Positions 7,741 through 15,467 of a stretch of DNA of 64,000 nt are shown here, piece by piece (within the stretch, counting starts at the first letter, position 1; each line of letters opens with the position of its first letter). The stretch covers positions 1 through 64,000 of the forward strand of contig CAIRCU010000008.1 in assembly GCA_903877165.1 (NCBI GenBank), in the 5' to 3' direction. Source of the stretch: Methanobacteriota archaeon (GTDB lineage: Archaea > Thermoplasmatota > E2 > DHVEG-1). The translations under genes were made by a program, and so were the position numbers. The notes under the pieces were generated by a model that saw only the letters and a list, made by a program, of their open reading frames with translations, was not told where the DNA came from and made no database searches.

Positions 7741-8025
7741 TTGGTACAAGTCAGAATTGATCTTAATTATTGGAATAAAGTGACCCTTCAAAAGGTGATG
7801 AAGAAGTATAAGTTAAAAACCCGAAGTGAGGCAATTGAACTGGTGCTTGAGCAATATCTAGAAAAGATCCTGCTACCTGAATTGTTGTTGAATCAGCTAG
7901 ACCGTCTTGTTAAAAAGAGAGATCTGACGGAGCAGGATGCTGTTAGAATAAGGAACAAGATTAAGAGGGATTTTGCACCGCGGCATCGATTGTATATGAA
8001 GAAAACTGACGGGAGGCAACGATGA
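7741..8025 (+). CDS. Ribbon-helix-helix protein, first gene of a three-gene toxin-antitoxin operon
   Basis: 94 residues. It starts with a strand and helix typical of RHH regulators (VQVRIDLNYWNKVTLQKVMK), then KLKTRSEAIELVLEQYLEK and a charged C-terminal part. I start it at the TTG at 7741, six bases after GGAGGT; the TTG at 7726 would overlap that site. A TATA-like TTTATAAATTC lies at about 7690. Its stop overlaps the next gene by 4 bases (ATGA). Likely the DNA-binding autoregulator of the operon (inference). Confidence 0.7.
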   Translation: MVQVRIDLNYWNKVTLQKVMKKYKLKTRSEAIELVLEQYLEKILLPELLLNQLDRLVKKRDLTEQDAVRIRNKIKRDFAPRHRLYMKKTDGRQR

Positions 8026-8366
8026 ATTCTAACCAGAGGCAAGTCGCTGTTGACGACATAATCCTTAAATATGAGAATTATATAAACTTATATAATAGGT
8101 ACGAGTCGATGAAAGACCACATCCATTCTCCCACCCTCAGCACCATCGTCATGGTGGAAAAAACCATCCAAAAAATGGAGTACCCAACGAAAACGCAACT
8201 TTGGAAAGCACTCCCGAAAAAAGTCATGTACCAGACCTTCTGCGTCATCATCGAGTATCTCATCGACTCTGGGAAAATCATGGTCGACACCGACCATCGT
8301 CTTGTGTGGACATGGAACCCTGAAATGATCAAGAAGATCGCATCATCCGGGGTTAAATTGCGATGA
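8022..8366 (+). CDS. Winged-helix protein, middle gene of the toxin-antitoxin operon
   Basis: 114 residues. The C-terminal two-thirds read as a winged helix: TLSTIVMVEKTIQKMEYPTK, TQLWKALPKKVMYQTF, VIIEYLIDSGKIMV, and a wing strand HRLVWTWNPEMIKK. It overlaps both neighbours by 4 bases, so the three genes are translationally coupled. It may be the toxin-neutralising antitoxin, as the middle gene is in known three-part modules such as PaaR-PaaA-ParE; this is inference from gene order. Confidence 0.6.
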   Translation: MNSNQRQVAVDDIILKYENYINLYNRYESMKDHIHSPTLSTIVMVEKTIQKMEYPTKTQLWKALPKKVMYQTFCVIIEYLIDSGKIMVDTDHRLVWTWNPEMIKKIASSGVKLR

Positions 8367-8701
8367 GTACCAAATCCATCCATGTTGCCTTCGCGACCCC
8401 GCTTCTTGAGAAAAATTTCGAACGATTAAAACAGGGAACCTTTGAAGAGCAGCAACTCTATGCCTCATTGGAACATGCTATTGAGATATTGAAATTGAAC
8501 CCGATGTACGGAAAGAAAATCCCTCGTCGCCTCTGGCCTCGAAGTTACACAAAACGCTACCAACTTACGAACCTGTGGAAATACAATCTCCCCAAAGCAT
8601 GGAGGATGATTTACACGATTTACGAAGATAAAGTCATGATCCTCAATGTCATTCTTGATTGGTTTCCACATAAAGAGTATGAGCGAGTTTTCAACTACTG
8701 A
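8363..8701 (+). CDS. RelE-like toxin, third gene of the operon
   Basis: 112 residues with a RelE/YoeB-like pattern: FATPLLEKNFERLKQG, a helix with YASLEHAIEILKLNPMYGKK, then KRYQLTNLWKYNLPKAWRMI and a closing VMILNVILDWFPHKEYERVF. The RYQL..LWKYNLP..WRMIY strands and the final hydrophobic strand with HKEYERVF match the RelE toxin core. It overlaps the preceding gene by 4 bases. The likely role is ribosome-dependent mRNA cleavage; the assignment rests on pattern and context. Confidence 0.65.
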   Translation: MSTKSIHVAFATPLLEKNFERLKQGTFEEQQLYASLEHAIEILKLNPMYGKKIPRRLWPRSYTKRYQLTNLWKYNLPKAWRMIYTIYEDKVMILNVILDWFPHKEYERVFNY

Positions 8702-8766
8702 TTTTTAGAGAAGTGAATCATTGGGTAATGATGATTCAATGTAGAGTCACAATTTCTTATAGAAAA

Positions 8767-9006
8767 TTATAGTCCCAGACGTCTCTTTGCTTCCTCAAGA
8801 GTAACAAATTGTCCTTTTTTATATCGCTCCCTTGCTTCTTCAATGGCTTTGATTGTTTCTTTGCTTAGCTCGGGGTTTTTTTTGATGTTTTTCACGATAT
8901 AGACGAGCTTGCGGATGACTTCATCGTAGCTTTCGTTCTTGTTTTCTCGGAATTGATCGATTTGGAGTTTGGTATCGGTTTGGATTTTGATGGTGGTCGC
9001 GCTCAT
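8767..9006 (-). CDS. VapB-like orphan antitoxin
   Basis: 79 residues beginning MSATTIKIQTDTKLQIDQFR, then NESYDEVIRKLVYIVKNIKK and KKGQFVTLEEAKRRLGL. This resembles archaeal VapB/DUF7557-type antitoxins: a ribbon-helix-helix N-terminus and a C-terminal toxin-binding tail. No PIN-domain or RelE partner adjoins it on its strand, so it is an orphan. The ATG at 9006 is preferred over a TTG one codon upstream. Its promoter carries two short palindromes (9008-9026). Confidence 0.7.
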   Translation of the reverse strand: MSATTIKIQTDTKLQIDQFRENKNESYDEVIRKLVYIVKNIKKNPELSKETIKAIEEARERYKKGQFVTLEEAKRRLGL

Positions 9007-9007
9007 C

Positions 9008-9038
9008 AAGTATACTTAGGTATACCAAGGTATAAATA
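9008..9038 (-). promoter_or_regulatory. Promoter and probable operator of the VapB-like gene
   Basis: Two perfect palindromes stand side by side, AAGTATACTT (9008-9017) and GGTATACC (9019-9026), followed by a half-copy AGGTATA overlapping the TATA box (reads ATTTATACC on the minus strand at about 9029-9038). They fill the space between TATA box and ATG, where a bound RHH dimer would block transcription. Autorepression is inferred. Confidence 0.6.
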
Positions 9039-9138
9039 CTTTCCTCTGATCGTTTTTTTTTATTTCAGTTTTTATAGAGTAATGCTAACAGTTCCTCTGA
9101 TGTAAATCCTGTTTTTCTTCGAGAATAAAGAATCTATT

Positions 9139-9159
9139 TTGCTGTCAAGCCTCCATGAT
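9139..9159 (+). repeat. Right direct repeat flanking the toxin-antitoxin cassette
   Basis: Twenty of 21 bases match 7636-7656, including TCAAGCCTCCATGAT. It restores the junction between the tail repeat and the mini-gene promoter that is uninterrupted in copy 1. Confidence 0.75.
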
Positions 9160-9280
9160 TCATTTTAAAGGCTTCTCTTCTCCGGGTTCCTCCCTTTTCC
9201 TCCATCAGTGTTTATGATAGCATGTTCTCCACTCCATTTCATTAACTATAAATTGAGGAGAGTGCCATAGATACCGTTCA

Positions 9281-9367
9281 ATGGCAAAGAAGCTCGATAA
9301 GAAATTCATCGACGAGTTCGTCGAAGAACACAAAGAGTACATCATGTTTTGCGTGAAGGCTCACTAA
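9281..9367 (+). CDS. 28-residue mini-protein, copy 2
   Basis: Begins MAKKLDKKFIDEF and ends EYIMFCVKAH. It has the same length as copy 1 at 5495-5581 and mostly conservative changes. TATAAA at 9248-9253 gives leaderless spacing. Its 3' part overlaps the doc remnant antisense, so the mini-gene outlived the toxin gene here. No known family. Confidence 0.5.
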   Translation: MAKKLDKKFIDEFVEEHKEYIMFCVKAH

Positions 9368-9413
9368 TGTAGTGTTCCTGTAGCCATCGCTTTATCTCTT
9401 TTTCATAGGGGGA
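9342..9413 (-). pseudogene. Remnant of the 3' end of a doc toxin gene
   Basis: On the minus strand 23 codons read SPYEKEIKRWLQEHYISEPS then RKT and stop, against SPYGKEIKRWLQKHYASEPS in the intact Doc at 5556-6041. Similarity ends at about 9414. The Fic motif is gone, so the copy is dead. The remaining 9415-9615 holds no gene I can support apart from the promoter GTATATAAGTAAAT near 9571. Confidence 0.85.
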
Positions 9414-9615
9414 ATGGATGATCTGAGACACGGTTTCTTAGAAGCAGTGACGGGCATGATGGTCAGATTCTTGATGAGTGCTCCGACGGCTCGTCAACAG
9501 GATAGACGTCTCGTGGCACTCGGGATCGTCTCCCCTGGCGTTTTGTCAGTGGCGCTACTTTTCCTCACGACGTATATAAGTAAATGAGGCACAAGAGTAC
9601 AACGGTGGTTGGGAA

Positions 9616-9912
9616 TTGGAGAGAAAGCAGTATAGTATAGTGGTTTTCTTGTCTGCGGTCGGCCTGTCGCATGGGACCCAGCGGGTCTCAAAAAGTGAGG
9701 CCATCGAAGAGGAGCAGGCGATCCTGTCGCTCATCGTCTCGGCGTACAAGAAGCCGGGGACGAAGGCGTCCTTCGCCCGGTACGACGAGGCGAGATGCCG
9801 GCTCATCGGCGCGGTCGACGTGCTGGGGGGACGGCAGCTGCGGTCTCTGCAGAAAGAGCTCGTGGACGCCTACGAGGTACTTCTCGAGAAGAGCCCCGCA
9901 CTGAAGGAGTAG
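9616..9912 (+). CDS. Small hypothetical protein
   Basis: 98 residues from a TTG at 9616, about 40 bases after a GTATATAAG promoter at about 9570. The body is helical and charged: SKSEAIEEEQAILSLIVSAY, FARYDEARCRLIGAVDVLGG, LRSLQKELVDAYEVLLEK. No recognised family. High third-position G+C matches the housekeeping genes to the right, which supports coding. The start is uncertain because no ATG or strong ribosome-binding site is in frame. It converges with the gene at 9928. Confidence 0.5.
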   Translation: MERKQYSIVVFLSAVGLSHGTQRVSKSEAIEEEQAILSLIVSAYKKPGTKASFARYDEARCRLIGAVDVLGGRQLRSLQKELVDAYEVLLEKSPALKE

Positions 9913-9927
9913 GCCGTGGCTCGTCCG

Positions 9928-10464
9928 CTATGGGTTCGTCTTCGGTGGGGATTTCGCGGTACCTTCGAACATCTGGGCGGCGGGGCAGCCGCGCTCACGC
10001 TGCATGCAGTACTTGCAGGCGACCTTACCTCGAATCGTCGCGGTCCCCACGAGGAACATGACGAGGAAGACGACAACGAGACCCAGGGTCAGCCAGGAGA
10101 ACGCGTAGAGCAGTGAGGCGAGTCCGCCGATGACGGGGAAGACCACGACGAGGAAATCCGGGATCAGGTTGAGGGCTGAGACTTCTTTAGTGGCGAAGCT
10201 GGCAGGGTCTCCTTTGGAGAAGAGCCGGGCTGCAAGCCATCCTTTTCCAAAAGCGCAGCGTTTCCCGTAGTAGACGCAGGAGCGGCAGCTGCGGTACATG
10301 ACGTTGAGTTCGACGGCCGCGCAGTACACGAGGTAGAGGAGCGAGGCGGCGGGATGCAGCTTAAGGAGCAGGTATGCGCCGAAAACATACATCACCAGGG
10401 AGAAAAGGATGATCGGCAGCGTGATCCGCAGGGGGAACCGCTCGTAGCATGTCACGTCAGTCAT
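9928..10464 (-). CDS. Cysteine-containing integral membrane protein, unknown function
   Basis: 178 residues with four predicted membrane segments: LRITLPIILFSLVMYVFGAY, SLLYLVYCAAVEL, LIPDFLVVVFPVIGGLASL and LTLGLVVVFLVMFLVG. Two cysteine clusters flank them, RSCRSCVYYGKRCAFGKG and VACKYCMQRERGCPA, and could bind metal or form disulfides. The ATG at 10464 has AAAGGTG about ten bases upstream; the upstream ATG at 10539 lies only about 7 bases from the TATA box and is rejected. It shares a divergent promoter with the DUF362 gene. I do not know the family. Confidence 0.7.
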   Translation of the reverse strand: MTDVTCYERFPLRITLPIILFSLVMYVFGAYLLLKLHPAASLLYLVYCAAVELNVMYRSCRSCVYYGKRCAFGKGWLAARLFSKGDPASFATKEVSALNLIPDFLVVVFPVIGGLASLLYAFSWLTLGLVVVFLVMFLVGTATIRGKVACKYCMQRERGCPAAQMFEGTAKSPPKTNP

Positions 10465-10544
10465 AAATGTGCACCTTTTTTCGTGGGACGGCATCGGCAT
10501 GGCCTGTGAAAAACCCTTCGCATGGGACTGCGTGGTCATGATAG

Positions 10545-10554
10545 TTTTATAAAG
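10545..10554. promoter_or_regulatory. Self-complementary TATA box between divergent genes
   Basis: TTTATAAA at 10546-10553 reads the same on both strands. On the plus strand it lies about 25 bases before the ATG at 10578 (leaderless). On the minus strand it would start a leader of about 60 bases for the gene at 10464. Confidence 0.5.
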
Positions 10555-10577
10555 TAACTAGCATGTGGGCAGGAACT

Positions 10578-11651
10578 ATGCCTGGTCAGTCGAACACCGT
10601 GGTAAGCATCCAGAGAGCGTCATACGAGTCTCTTGGTCTTGAGAAACTCTTGCAGCCTTTGGGCGGCCTGGGGTCGTTTGTGAAGCGCGGCGACCATGTC
10701 TTGTTGAAGGTCAACTTGCTGCGGGCGAGCACGCCTGAGCAGATGGTGGTGACAGACCCGCGCCTAGTAAAAGCGGTGGCCGAGGCTGTGCTCAAGGCAG
10801 GTGGGACGCCGTTCATCGCGGACTCCCCTTCTGGACCATTCACGAAGCATGCGCTGACACGTGTGTACGAGAAGGCGGGGTTGCTCGAGGTCAGCAGGGA
10901 CCTGGGAATCGAACTGAACATGAACACTGACTCGGAGAAAATCTCGGTTCCGAACGGCAAACGACTGTCGTCGATGAACCTCTGCTCGTACGTAAGGAAG
11001 GCGGACGTTATCATCTCATTGCCGAAGATCAAGACCCATTCGTCCACGGTCATGACGCTTGCGGTGAAGAACATGTTCGGCACGGTCGCAGGCCTGACGA
11101 AGGCGAAGTACCATTCACTGTACATACGCAGGGCTGCGTTCGCGGACATGCTCCTGGATGTGCTGTCCATGGTGCCCCCGCAGCTCAACATCCTGGATGG
11201 CGTGATGGGGATGCAGGGAGAAGGACCAGGGACGGCCGGGACGCCGGTCAAATTAGGAGTCGTCATGGCCTCTGCGGATGCGATAGCCATGGACATATCA
11301 GTGTGCCGGATGCTGGGACTTGAGCCAGTGAGCATCCCGGTGCTGCGCGCGGCGCGGCTGCGCGGGCTGTGGCCCGCAGAGATCTCCTATCCGTTGTCGT
11401 CGCCGGAGGACGTGGCGTACCACGGGTTCGTGTTACCAAGGACTGCAGAGAAACGGGCGCCGACGAGGTCCCCGCGAGTGACGGAGGCATGCATCGGCTG
11501 CGGGGACTGCGCGCGCATCTGCCCCCGATGTGCGATCACGATGGTGGACGGACGGGCGTCCGTCGACTACACACGGTGCATCCGATGCTACTGCTGCAGC
11601 GAGGTCTGCCCGCAGAATGCGATCGCACTTGAGGACCTCAAGAAACATTAA
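10578..11651 (+). CDS. DUF362 protein with C-terminal 2[4Fe-4S] ferredoxin domain
   Basis: 357 residues. DUF362 occupies roughly 10-285 (VKRGDHVLLKVNLLRASTP, VVTDPRLVKAVAEAVLKAGG, PKIKTHSSTVMTLAVKNMFG). A ferredoxin domain follows, with CIGCGDCARICPRCA and CIRCYCCSEVCP, each supplying four cluster cysteines. The family is usually called iron-sulfur cluster-binding protein; its redox partner is unknown. The ATG at 10578 is 25 bases after the shared TATA box; an earlier ATG at 10563 would be too close to the promoter. Cytoplasmic. Confidence 0.85.
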   Translation: MPGQSNTVVSIQRASYESLGLEKLLQPLGGLGSFVKRGDHVLLKVNLLRASTPEQMVVTDPRLVKAVAEAVLKAGGTPFIADSPSGPFTKHALTRVYEKAGLLEVSRDLGIELNMNTDSEKISVPNGKRLSSMNLCSYVRKADVIISLPKIKTHSSTVMTLAVKNMFGTVAGLTKAKYHSLYIRRAAFADMLLDVLSMVPPQLNILDGVMGMQGEGPGTAGTPVKLGVVMASADAIAMDISVCRMLGLEPVSIPVLRAARLRGLWPAEISYPLSSPEDVAYHGFVLPRTAEKRAPTRSPRVTEACIGCGDCARICPRCAITMVDGRASVDYTRCIRCYCCSEVCPQNAIALEDLKKH

Positions 11652-11689
11652 AGTAGTGGTCTTTATTTTCCCCCCTCGGAGGGTAGTAA

Positions 11690-12793
11690 GTGGAGATCTT
11701 CAGTCTTTCACAGGTCATCAACAACATACTGCAAAACGATCATATCATCATCGACCCGATCGTTGGAGAAATTATAGCAGCGCTCATCTTTTTCGCAGTC
11801 GCCATCATCATCGGCTTCCTCGTCTACCACTTCATCGAACACTACCTCGCCAAGCTTGCGAAAAAAACAGCGACGACACTCGATGACGAGATCATCAAGA
11901 ACATCAAGAAACCCATCTACTACCTCGTGATGCTGGCTGGATTCTACTACGGCATCTACCAGGTCACCGCCCTCGTACCGTACCAAGAATACATCGGGCT
12001 CGTGTTCACCGCCCTCGAAGTCTTCCTCGTCGCGTTCATCATCACCAGGATCATCAACGTGTTCATCGCCTGGTACGCGGAACGCAAGGCCAAACAAGCG
12101 GGCAAACCGCTCTCGCAGAACATCCTGATAGTCTTCCGAAAACTGCTCCACGTCCTCGTCTACATCTTCGCGTTCATCTCGATCCTGGTTATCCGTAAGG
12201 TCGACCTCTCTGGAGCGCTCGTCGGACTCGGCGTCGGCGGCATCGCCATCGCCTTCGCACTACAGAACGTGCTGGGCGATGCGTTCAGCGCGTTCTCCAT
12301 CTACTTCGACCGACCGTTCGAGATCGGCGACTACATCGTCATCGGCGACTTCAGCGGCACCGTCACCCACATCAGCATGAAATCCACCCGGCTGCAGCTT
12401 GTCTCGGGAGAGGAGCTCATCGTCTCCAACCGCTCCATCCTCGAAAAGAACATCCAGAACTTCAAGAAGCTGCAGCGCAGAAGCATCATCTTCAAGCTCG
12501 GCATCACCTACGACACCCCGGCAGAGAAGCTGCGCAAGATTAAAGCGATCATCACCGACGTCATCCAAGCCTGCCCGAAGACCACGCTGCAGCGCATCCA
12601 CTTCAAGACCCTGGGGGACTACAGCCTCGTCTTCGAAGGGATGTACACCGTCGACTCCGCGGACTATGCATTCTTCATGGACACCCAGGAACGGATCAAC
12701 TACGGGATACTGGAGGCGTTCCAAAAGGAAGGCATCGCGCTTGCGTTCCCGACCCAGACCATTCACGTGAACAAAGCCGCTGACAACGCATAG
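11690..12793 (+). CDS. mscS: MscS-family mechanosensitive channel
   Basis: Releases solutes when membrane tension rises. 367 residues: an N-terminal membrane segment (IIAALIFFAVAIIIGFLVYH), two more at about 75-130, one at LLHVLVYIFAFISILVI, then the pore-lining TM3 with GALVGLGVGGIAIAFALQNV, and the beta domain DRPFEIGDYIVIGDFSGTV with a SGEELIVSNRSILEKNI segment. GTG start at 11690 with GGAGGG about ten bases upstream. A short gap separates it from the DUF362 gene, so co-transcription is possible. Confidence 0.92.
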   Translation: MEIFSLSQVINNILQNDHIIIDPIVGEIIAALIFFAVAIIIGFLVYHFIEHYLAKLAKKTATTLDDEIIKNIKKPIYYLVMLAGFYYGIYQVTALVPYQEYIGLVFTALEVFLVAFIITRIINVFIAWYAERKAKQAGKPLSQNILIVFRKLLHVLVYIFAFISILVIRKVDLSGALVGLGVGGIAIAFALQNVLGDAFSAFSIYFDRPFEIGDYIVIGDFSGTVTHISMKSTRLQLVSGEELIVSNRSILEKNIQNFKKLQRRSIIFKLGITYDTPAEKLRKIKAIITDVIQACPKTTLQRIHFKTLGDYSLVFEGMYTVDSADYAFFMDTQERINYGILEAFQKEGIALAFPTQTIHVNKAADNA

Positions 12794-12838
12794 AACAATT
12801 CTCAAAGGGGAAAACGCTTGCCTCTCGTTTTTCCAAGG

Positions 12839-13468
12839 TTACTCAAGCATGGTCACCGACACGGTTTCCCCCAGGTCGATAACCGCGCCTTCGCCACGAC
12901 GCCCAAGACTGCAGTTCACCACCGTAGTCCGGCCCACCATAGCAACACCCGGGTCCTCATGGATATGACCGCAGAGCACGAGCAGCGGCTCACGCTCCTC
13001 CACGAGACGACGCAGGCCCTTGCTGCCCCCATGCGACCCCAGCGACATCCGATCCTTTGTTTTGAACGGAGGGACATGCGTCACCAGCACGGTACCACGG
13101 TCGACGCACTCCTCCACGGGACGCATCCGGGAGCCGTCAGCAACCGATAAAGTAGTCAAAGAAGACGGCAGCATGTCACCAAGACCGACGAACGAAACGC
13201 CATTAATGACGACGCGGCGCCGGTCGATGTTCTCCACGCGACTCGCCGCGATGCCATCACCGACATCGGGCGTATCCATATTGCCGGATACCGCGACCGC
13301 CCGCACCGGGATCTGATTCAACAGAAGCGTCGCGGTCTGCGCTGGGCCGTTCTGGGTGACGTCACCGCACACCACCACGAGGTCAGGCTGATGCGCTGCG
13401 ACCTGCGCAAGCAGCAGGTTCACCCGATGCTGAGACCCGTGCAGGTCAGCGACCGCCACAAGACGCAT
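12839..13468 (-). CDS. Calcineurin-like metallophosphoesterase
   Basis: 209 residues with all five metal-site blocks: VADLHGS (7-13), VCGDVT, SGNMD, LVTHVPPFKTKD and LCGHIHEDPG. The closest style is the YfcE/MJ0936-like single-domain archaeal phosphodiesterases; substrate unknown. ATG at 13468. It converges with mscS. The region 13625-13822 to its right holds promoter-like AT-rich sequence. Confidence 0.88.
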   Translation of the reverse strand: MRLVAVADLHGSQHRVNLLLAQVAAHQPDLVVVCGDVTQNGPAQTATLLLNQIPVRAVAVSGNMDTPDVGDGIAASRVENIDRRRVVINGVSFVGLGDMLPSSLTTLSVADGSRMRPVEECVDRGTVLVTHVPPFKTKDRMSLGSHGGSKGLRRLVEEREPLLVLCGHIHEDPGVAMVGRTTVVNCSLGRRGEGAVIDLGETVSVTMLE

Positions 13469-13540
13469 GCCGACCCATCAGACCACGACTGAATATAAAC
13501 CTGCCTTCAGACACAAAAAGAAAGAAGAGAGAGGGGGCTT

Positions 13541-13624
13541 TCAGAACTCCCCGAGATGATGCCCCTCATCGCTATAGAAGAAAATCTCGGAGAACTTGTC
13601 AACAAACTCCGGACTGAGTTTCAT
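13541..13624 (-). CDS. Possible 27-residue mini-protein
   Basis: An ORF starting MKLSPEFVDKFSEIF and ending GHHLGEF. It is preceded by GGAGAGAGG about nine bases before the ATG and an AATTATTTAAG promoter-like stretch about 55 bases upstream. The K-L-x3-F-V-D-x-F pattern weakly recalls the duplicated mini-proteins at 5495 and 9281 (KKFIDEF). Too short to be sure of translation. Confidence 0.35.
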   Translation of the reverse strand: MKLSPEFVDKFSEIFFYSDEGHHLGEF

Positions 13625-13822
13625 GTATAGATTCCTCTCTCCTACTTCTCCTCGAAGAGAAAATAACCTACGGACTTAAATAATTTATGATACCACGAAC
13701 TCAGAGCAATCACAGCCAGCAAACACCATCAATCATCAGGAGGGGATAACGTTTTAATACTACCTTGCCGGTTAGAGGATACTTTCACGCAACTCACAAG
13801 CAAAGGTTAGGAGAAACAGCGT

Positions 13823-14242
13823 ATGACGCAAGAGGAAGACATCACCCGGAATCTCACCCTTATCGAGTACTACAAACAGCAGCTCGAATCCCTGGACGTC
13901 CAGCTCCAGATGCTCCAGTCCGCGCTCGCCGAGTACCAGCGCGCCCGCCTGACCGTGGACCAGCTCCAGACCAACACCGGAAAGACCGACATCCTCATCC
14001 CCGCGGGCGGCGGCGTGTTCCTCAACGGATCCCTCGGAGCCACCTCCACGATGCTCGTCAGCATCGGCGCCGGCTACGTCATGGAGAAAACCCCGCAGGA
14101 CGCGATCGCCAAGCTCGACGACCACACCAAACGCATCCAGGAGAACCAGGAGAAGCTGTACCAGCTGGCGACACGACTCCAAAGCGAAGCCGAAGAACTC
14201 TCCCAGAAAACCCAGCAGATGATGGACGCCGCACAAAAATAA
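13823..14242 (+). CDS. pfdA: Prefoldin subunit alpha
   Basis: Chaperone subunit that forms the alpha2-beta4 jellyfish-shaped hexamer and hands unfolded proteins to the thermosome. 139 residues: an N-terminal coiled coil (NLTLIEYYKQQLESLDVQLQ...), a beta-hairpin core (ILIPAGGGVFLNGSLG) and a C-terminal coiled coil (DHTKRIQENQEKLYQLATRL). TTAGGAG precedes the ATG. It lies 25 bases before ftsY, a common archaeal pairing. Confidence 0.93.
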   Translation: MTQEEDITRNLTLIEYYKQQLESLDVQLQMLQSALAEYQRARLTVDQLQTNTGKTDILIPAGGGVFLNGSLGATSTMLVSIGAGYVMEKTPQDAIAKLDDHTKRIQENQEKLYQLATRLQSEAEELSQKTQQMMDAAQK

Positions 14243-14267
14243 ACCACACCATCACACTCGAAGACCT

Positions 14268-15455
14268 ATGTTCAATTTTCTCAAGAAGAAACTAAAAATC
14301 TTTGAAAAAAACCTCGAAGACGAAATCGAGGCGGCCCTGAAGAAAGAGGCGGCGCAGCCGCCGACCCAGACCAAGCCGGCCGCACCCCCGCCCACACCGA
14401 TAGAGCCGACACCGACCGCCCCACCGGCCGAGAAGACAGCTGAGCCGACACGCAAACGCGCCCTGCGCGTACGCAAAGAGCCGGCAGCACCGACCCAAAG
14501 CCGCGCGGAGCAGCAGGATCGCCAAATAGAGGAGAGCATCGAAAACGAGCTGCAGCGCGCAGTCCAGACCCGCCGGAGCATCGAGCAGACGGTCGTCACC
14601 GAGAAAAGGCCGGCGCGGACCATCGATGAGAAGCGGCTCAACGACCTGCTCTGGGACCTCGAGATGGGGCTGATGGAGGCGGACGTCGCCTACAACGTCA
14701 TCGACTCCATTAAAAAAGACATCAAGAACGAGATTTCCTCCCTGCCGTTCGACAAGACCAAAGCCGGGGATTTCATCGAGACCATCCTGAAGCACGCCAT
14801 CGGCCATATCCTTCAGGCGAACAACTTCAACTTCGACACCTTTCTAGCGACGCATGAGAAACCGATCGTCATCATGTTCGTCGGCGTCAACGGCACCGGC
14901 AAGACGCTATCCATCGCGAAGATGGCGAACCTTCTGCAGAAGAAAAACATGACCTGCGTCATGGCCGCTGGGGACACCTTCCGGGCCGGAGCCATAGAGC
15001 AGCTGACCATCCATGCGGACCGGCTAGGCGTGAAGATCATCAAGCACGGGTCGGGCGCGGACCCCGCCGCGGTCGCGTTCGATGCGATTGAGCATGCGAC
15101 CGCGAAACACAAGGATGTCGTCCTCTTGGATACCGCGGGGCGGATGCAGACGAACTCAAACCTCATGGACGAGATGGCGAAAATCAAGCGGGTCGCAAAA
15201 CCCGATCTCATCATCTTCGTCGGCGACGCGCTCTCCGGCAATGACGCGGTGGAGCAGGCGAAGCGGTTCAACGAGGTCGTCGGCATCGACGGCGTCATCC
15301 TCACAAAGGTCGATGCGGATGCGAAAGGCGGCAGTTCGCTGTCTATCGCGTATACCATCGGCAAGCCGTTGTTGTTCGTGGGCGTCGGCCAGGGGTACGA
15401 CGACCAGATTCCGTTCGACCCTGACTGGATGATTAAAAACATTTTTGAGAAATAA
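14268..15455 (+). CDS. ftsY: Signal recognition particle receptor FtsY
   Basis: GTPase that docks SRP-ribosome complexes at the membrane. 395 residues: a charged Pro/Ala/Glu-rich A domain (about 1-110), an N domain helical bundle, and the G domain with GVNGTGKTLSIAK (P-loop), DTFRAGAIEQL, DTAGRMQTN and TKVDADAKGG (guanine specificity), ending GVGQGYDDQIPFDPDWMI. Follows prefoldin alpha in one operon and converges with the UMP kinase gene. Confidence 0.95.
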   Translation: MFNFLKKKLKIFEKNLEDEIEAALKKEAAQPPTQTKPAAPPPTPIEPTPTAPPAEKTAEPTRKRALRVRKEPAAPTQSRAEQQDRQIEESIENELQRAVQTRRSIEQTVVTEKRPARTIDEKRLNDLLWDLEMGLMEADVAYNVIDSIKKDIKNEISSLPFDKTKAGDFIETILKHAIGHILQANNFNFDTFLATHEKPIVIMFVGVNGTGKTLSIAKMANLLQKKNMTCVMAAGDTFRAGAIEQLTIHADRLGVKIIKHGSGADPAAVAFDAIEHATAKHKDVVLLDTAGRMQTNSNLMDEMAKIKRVAKPDLIIFVGDALSGNDAVEQAKRFNEVVGIDGVILTKVDADAKGGSSLSIAYTIGKPLLFVGVGQGYDDQIPFDPDWMIKNIFEK

Positions 15456-15467
15456 CCGTCTTGGGTG

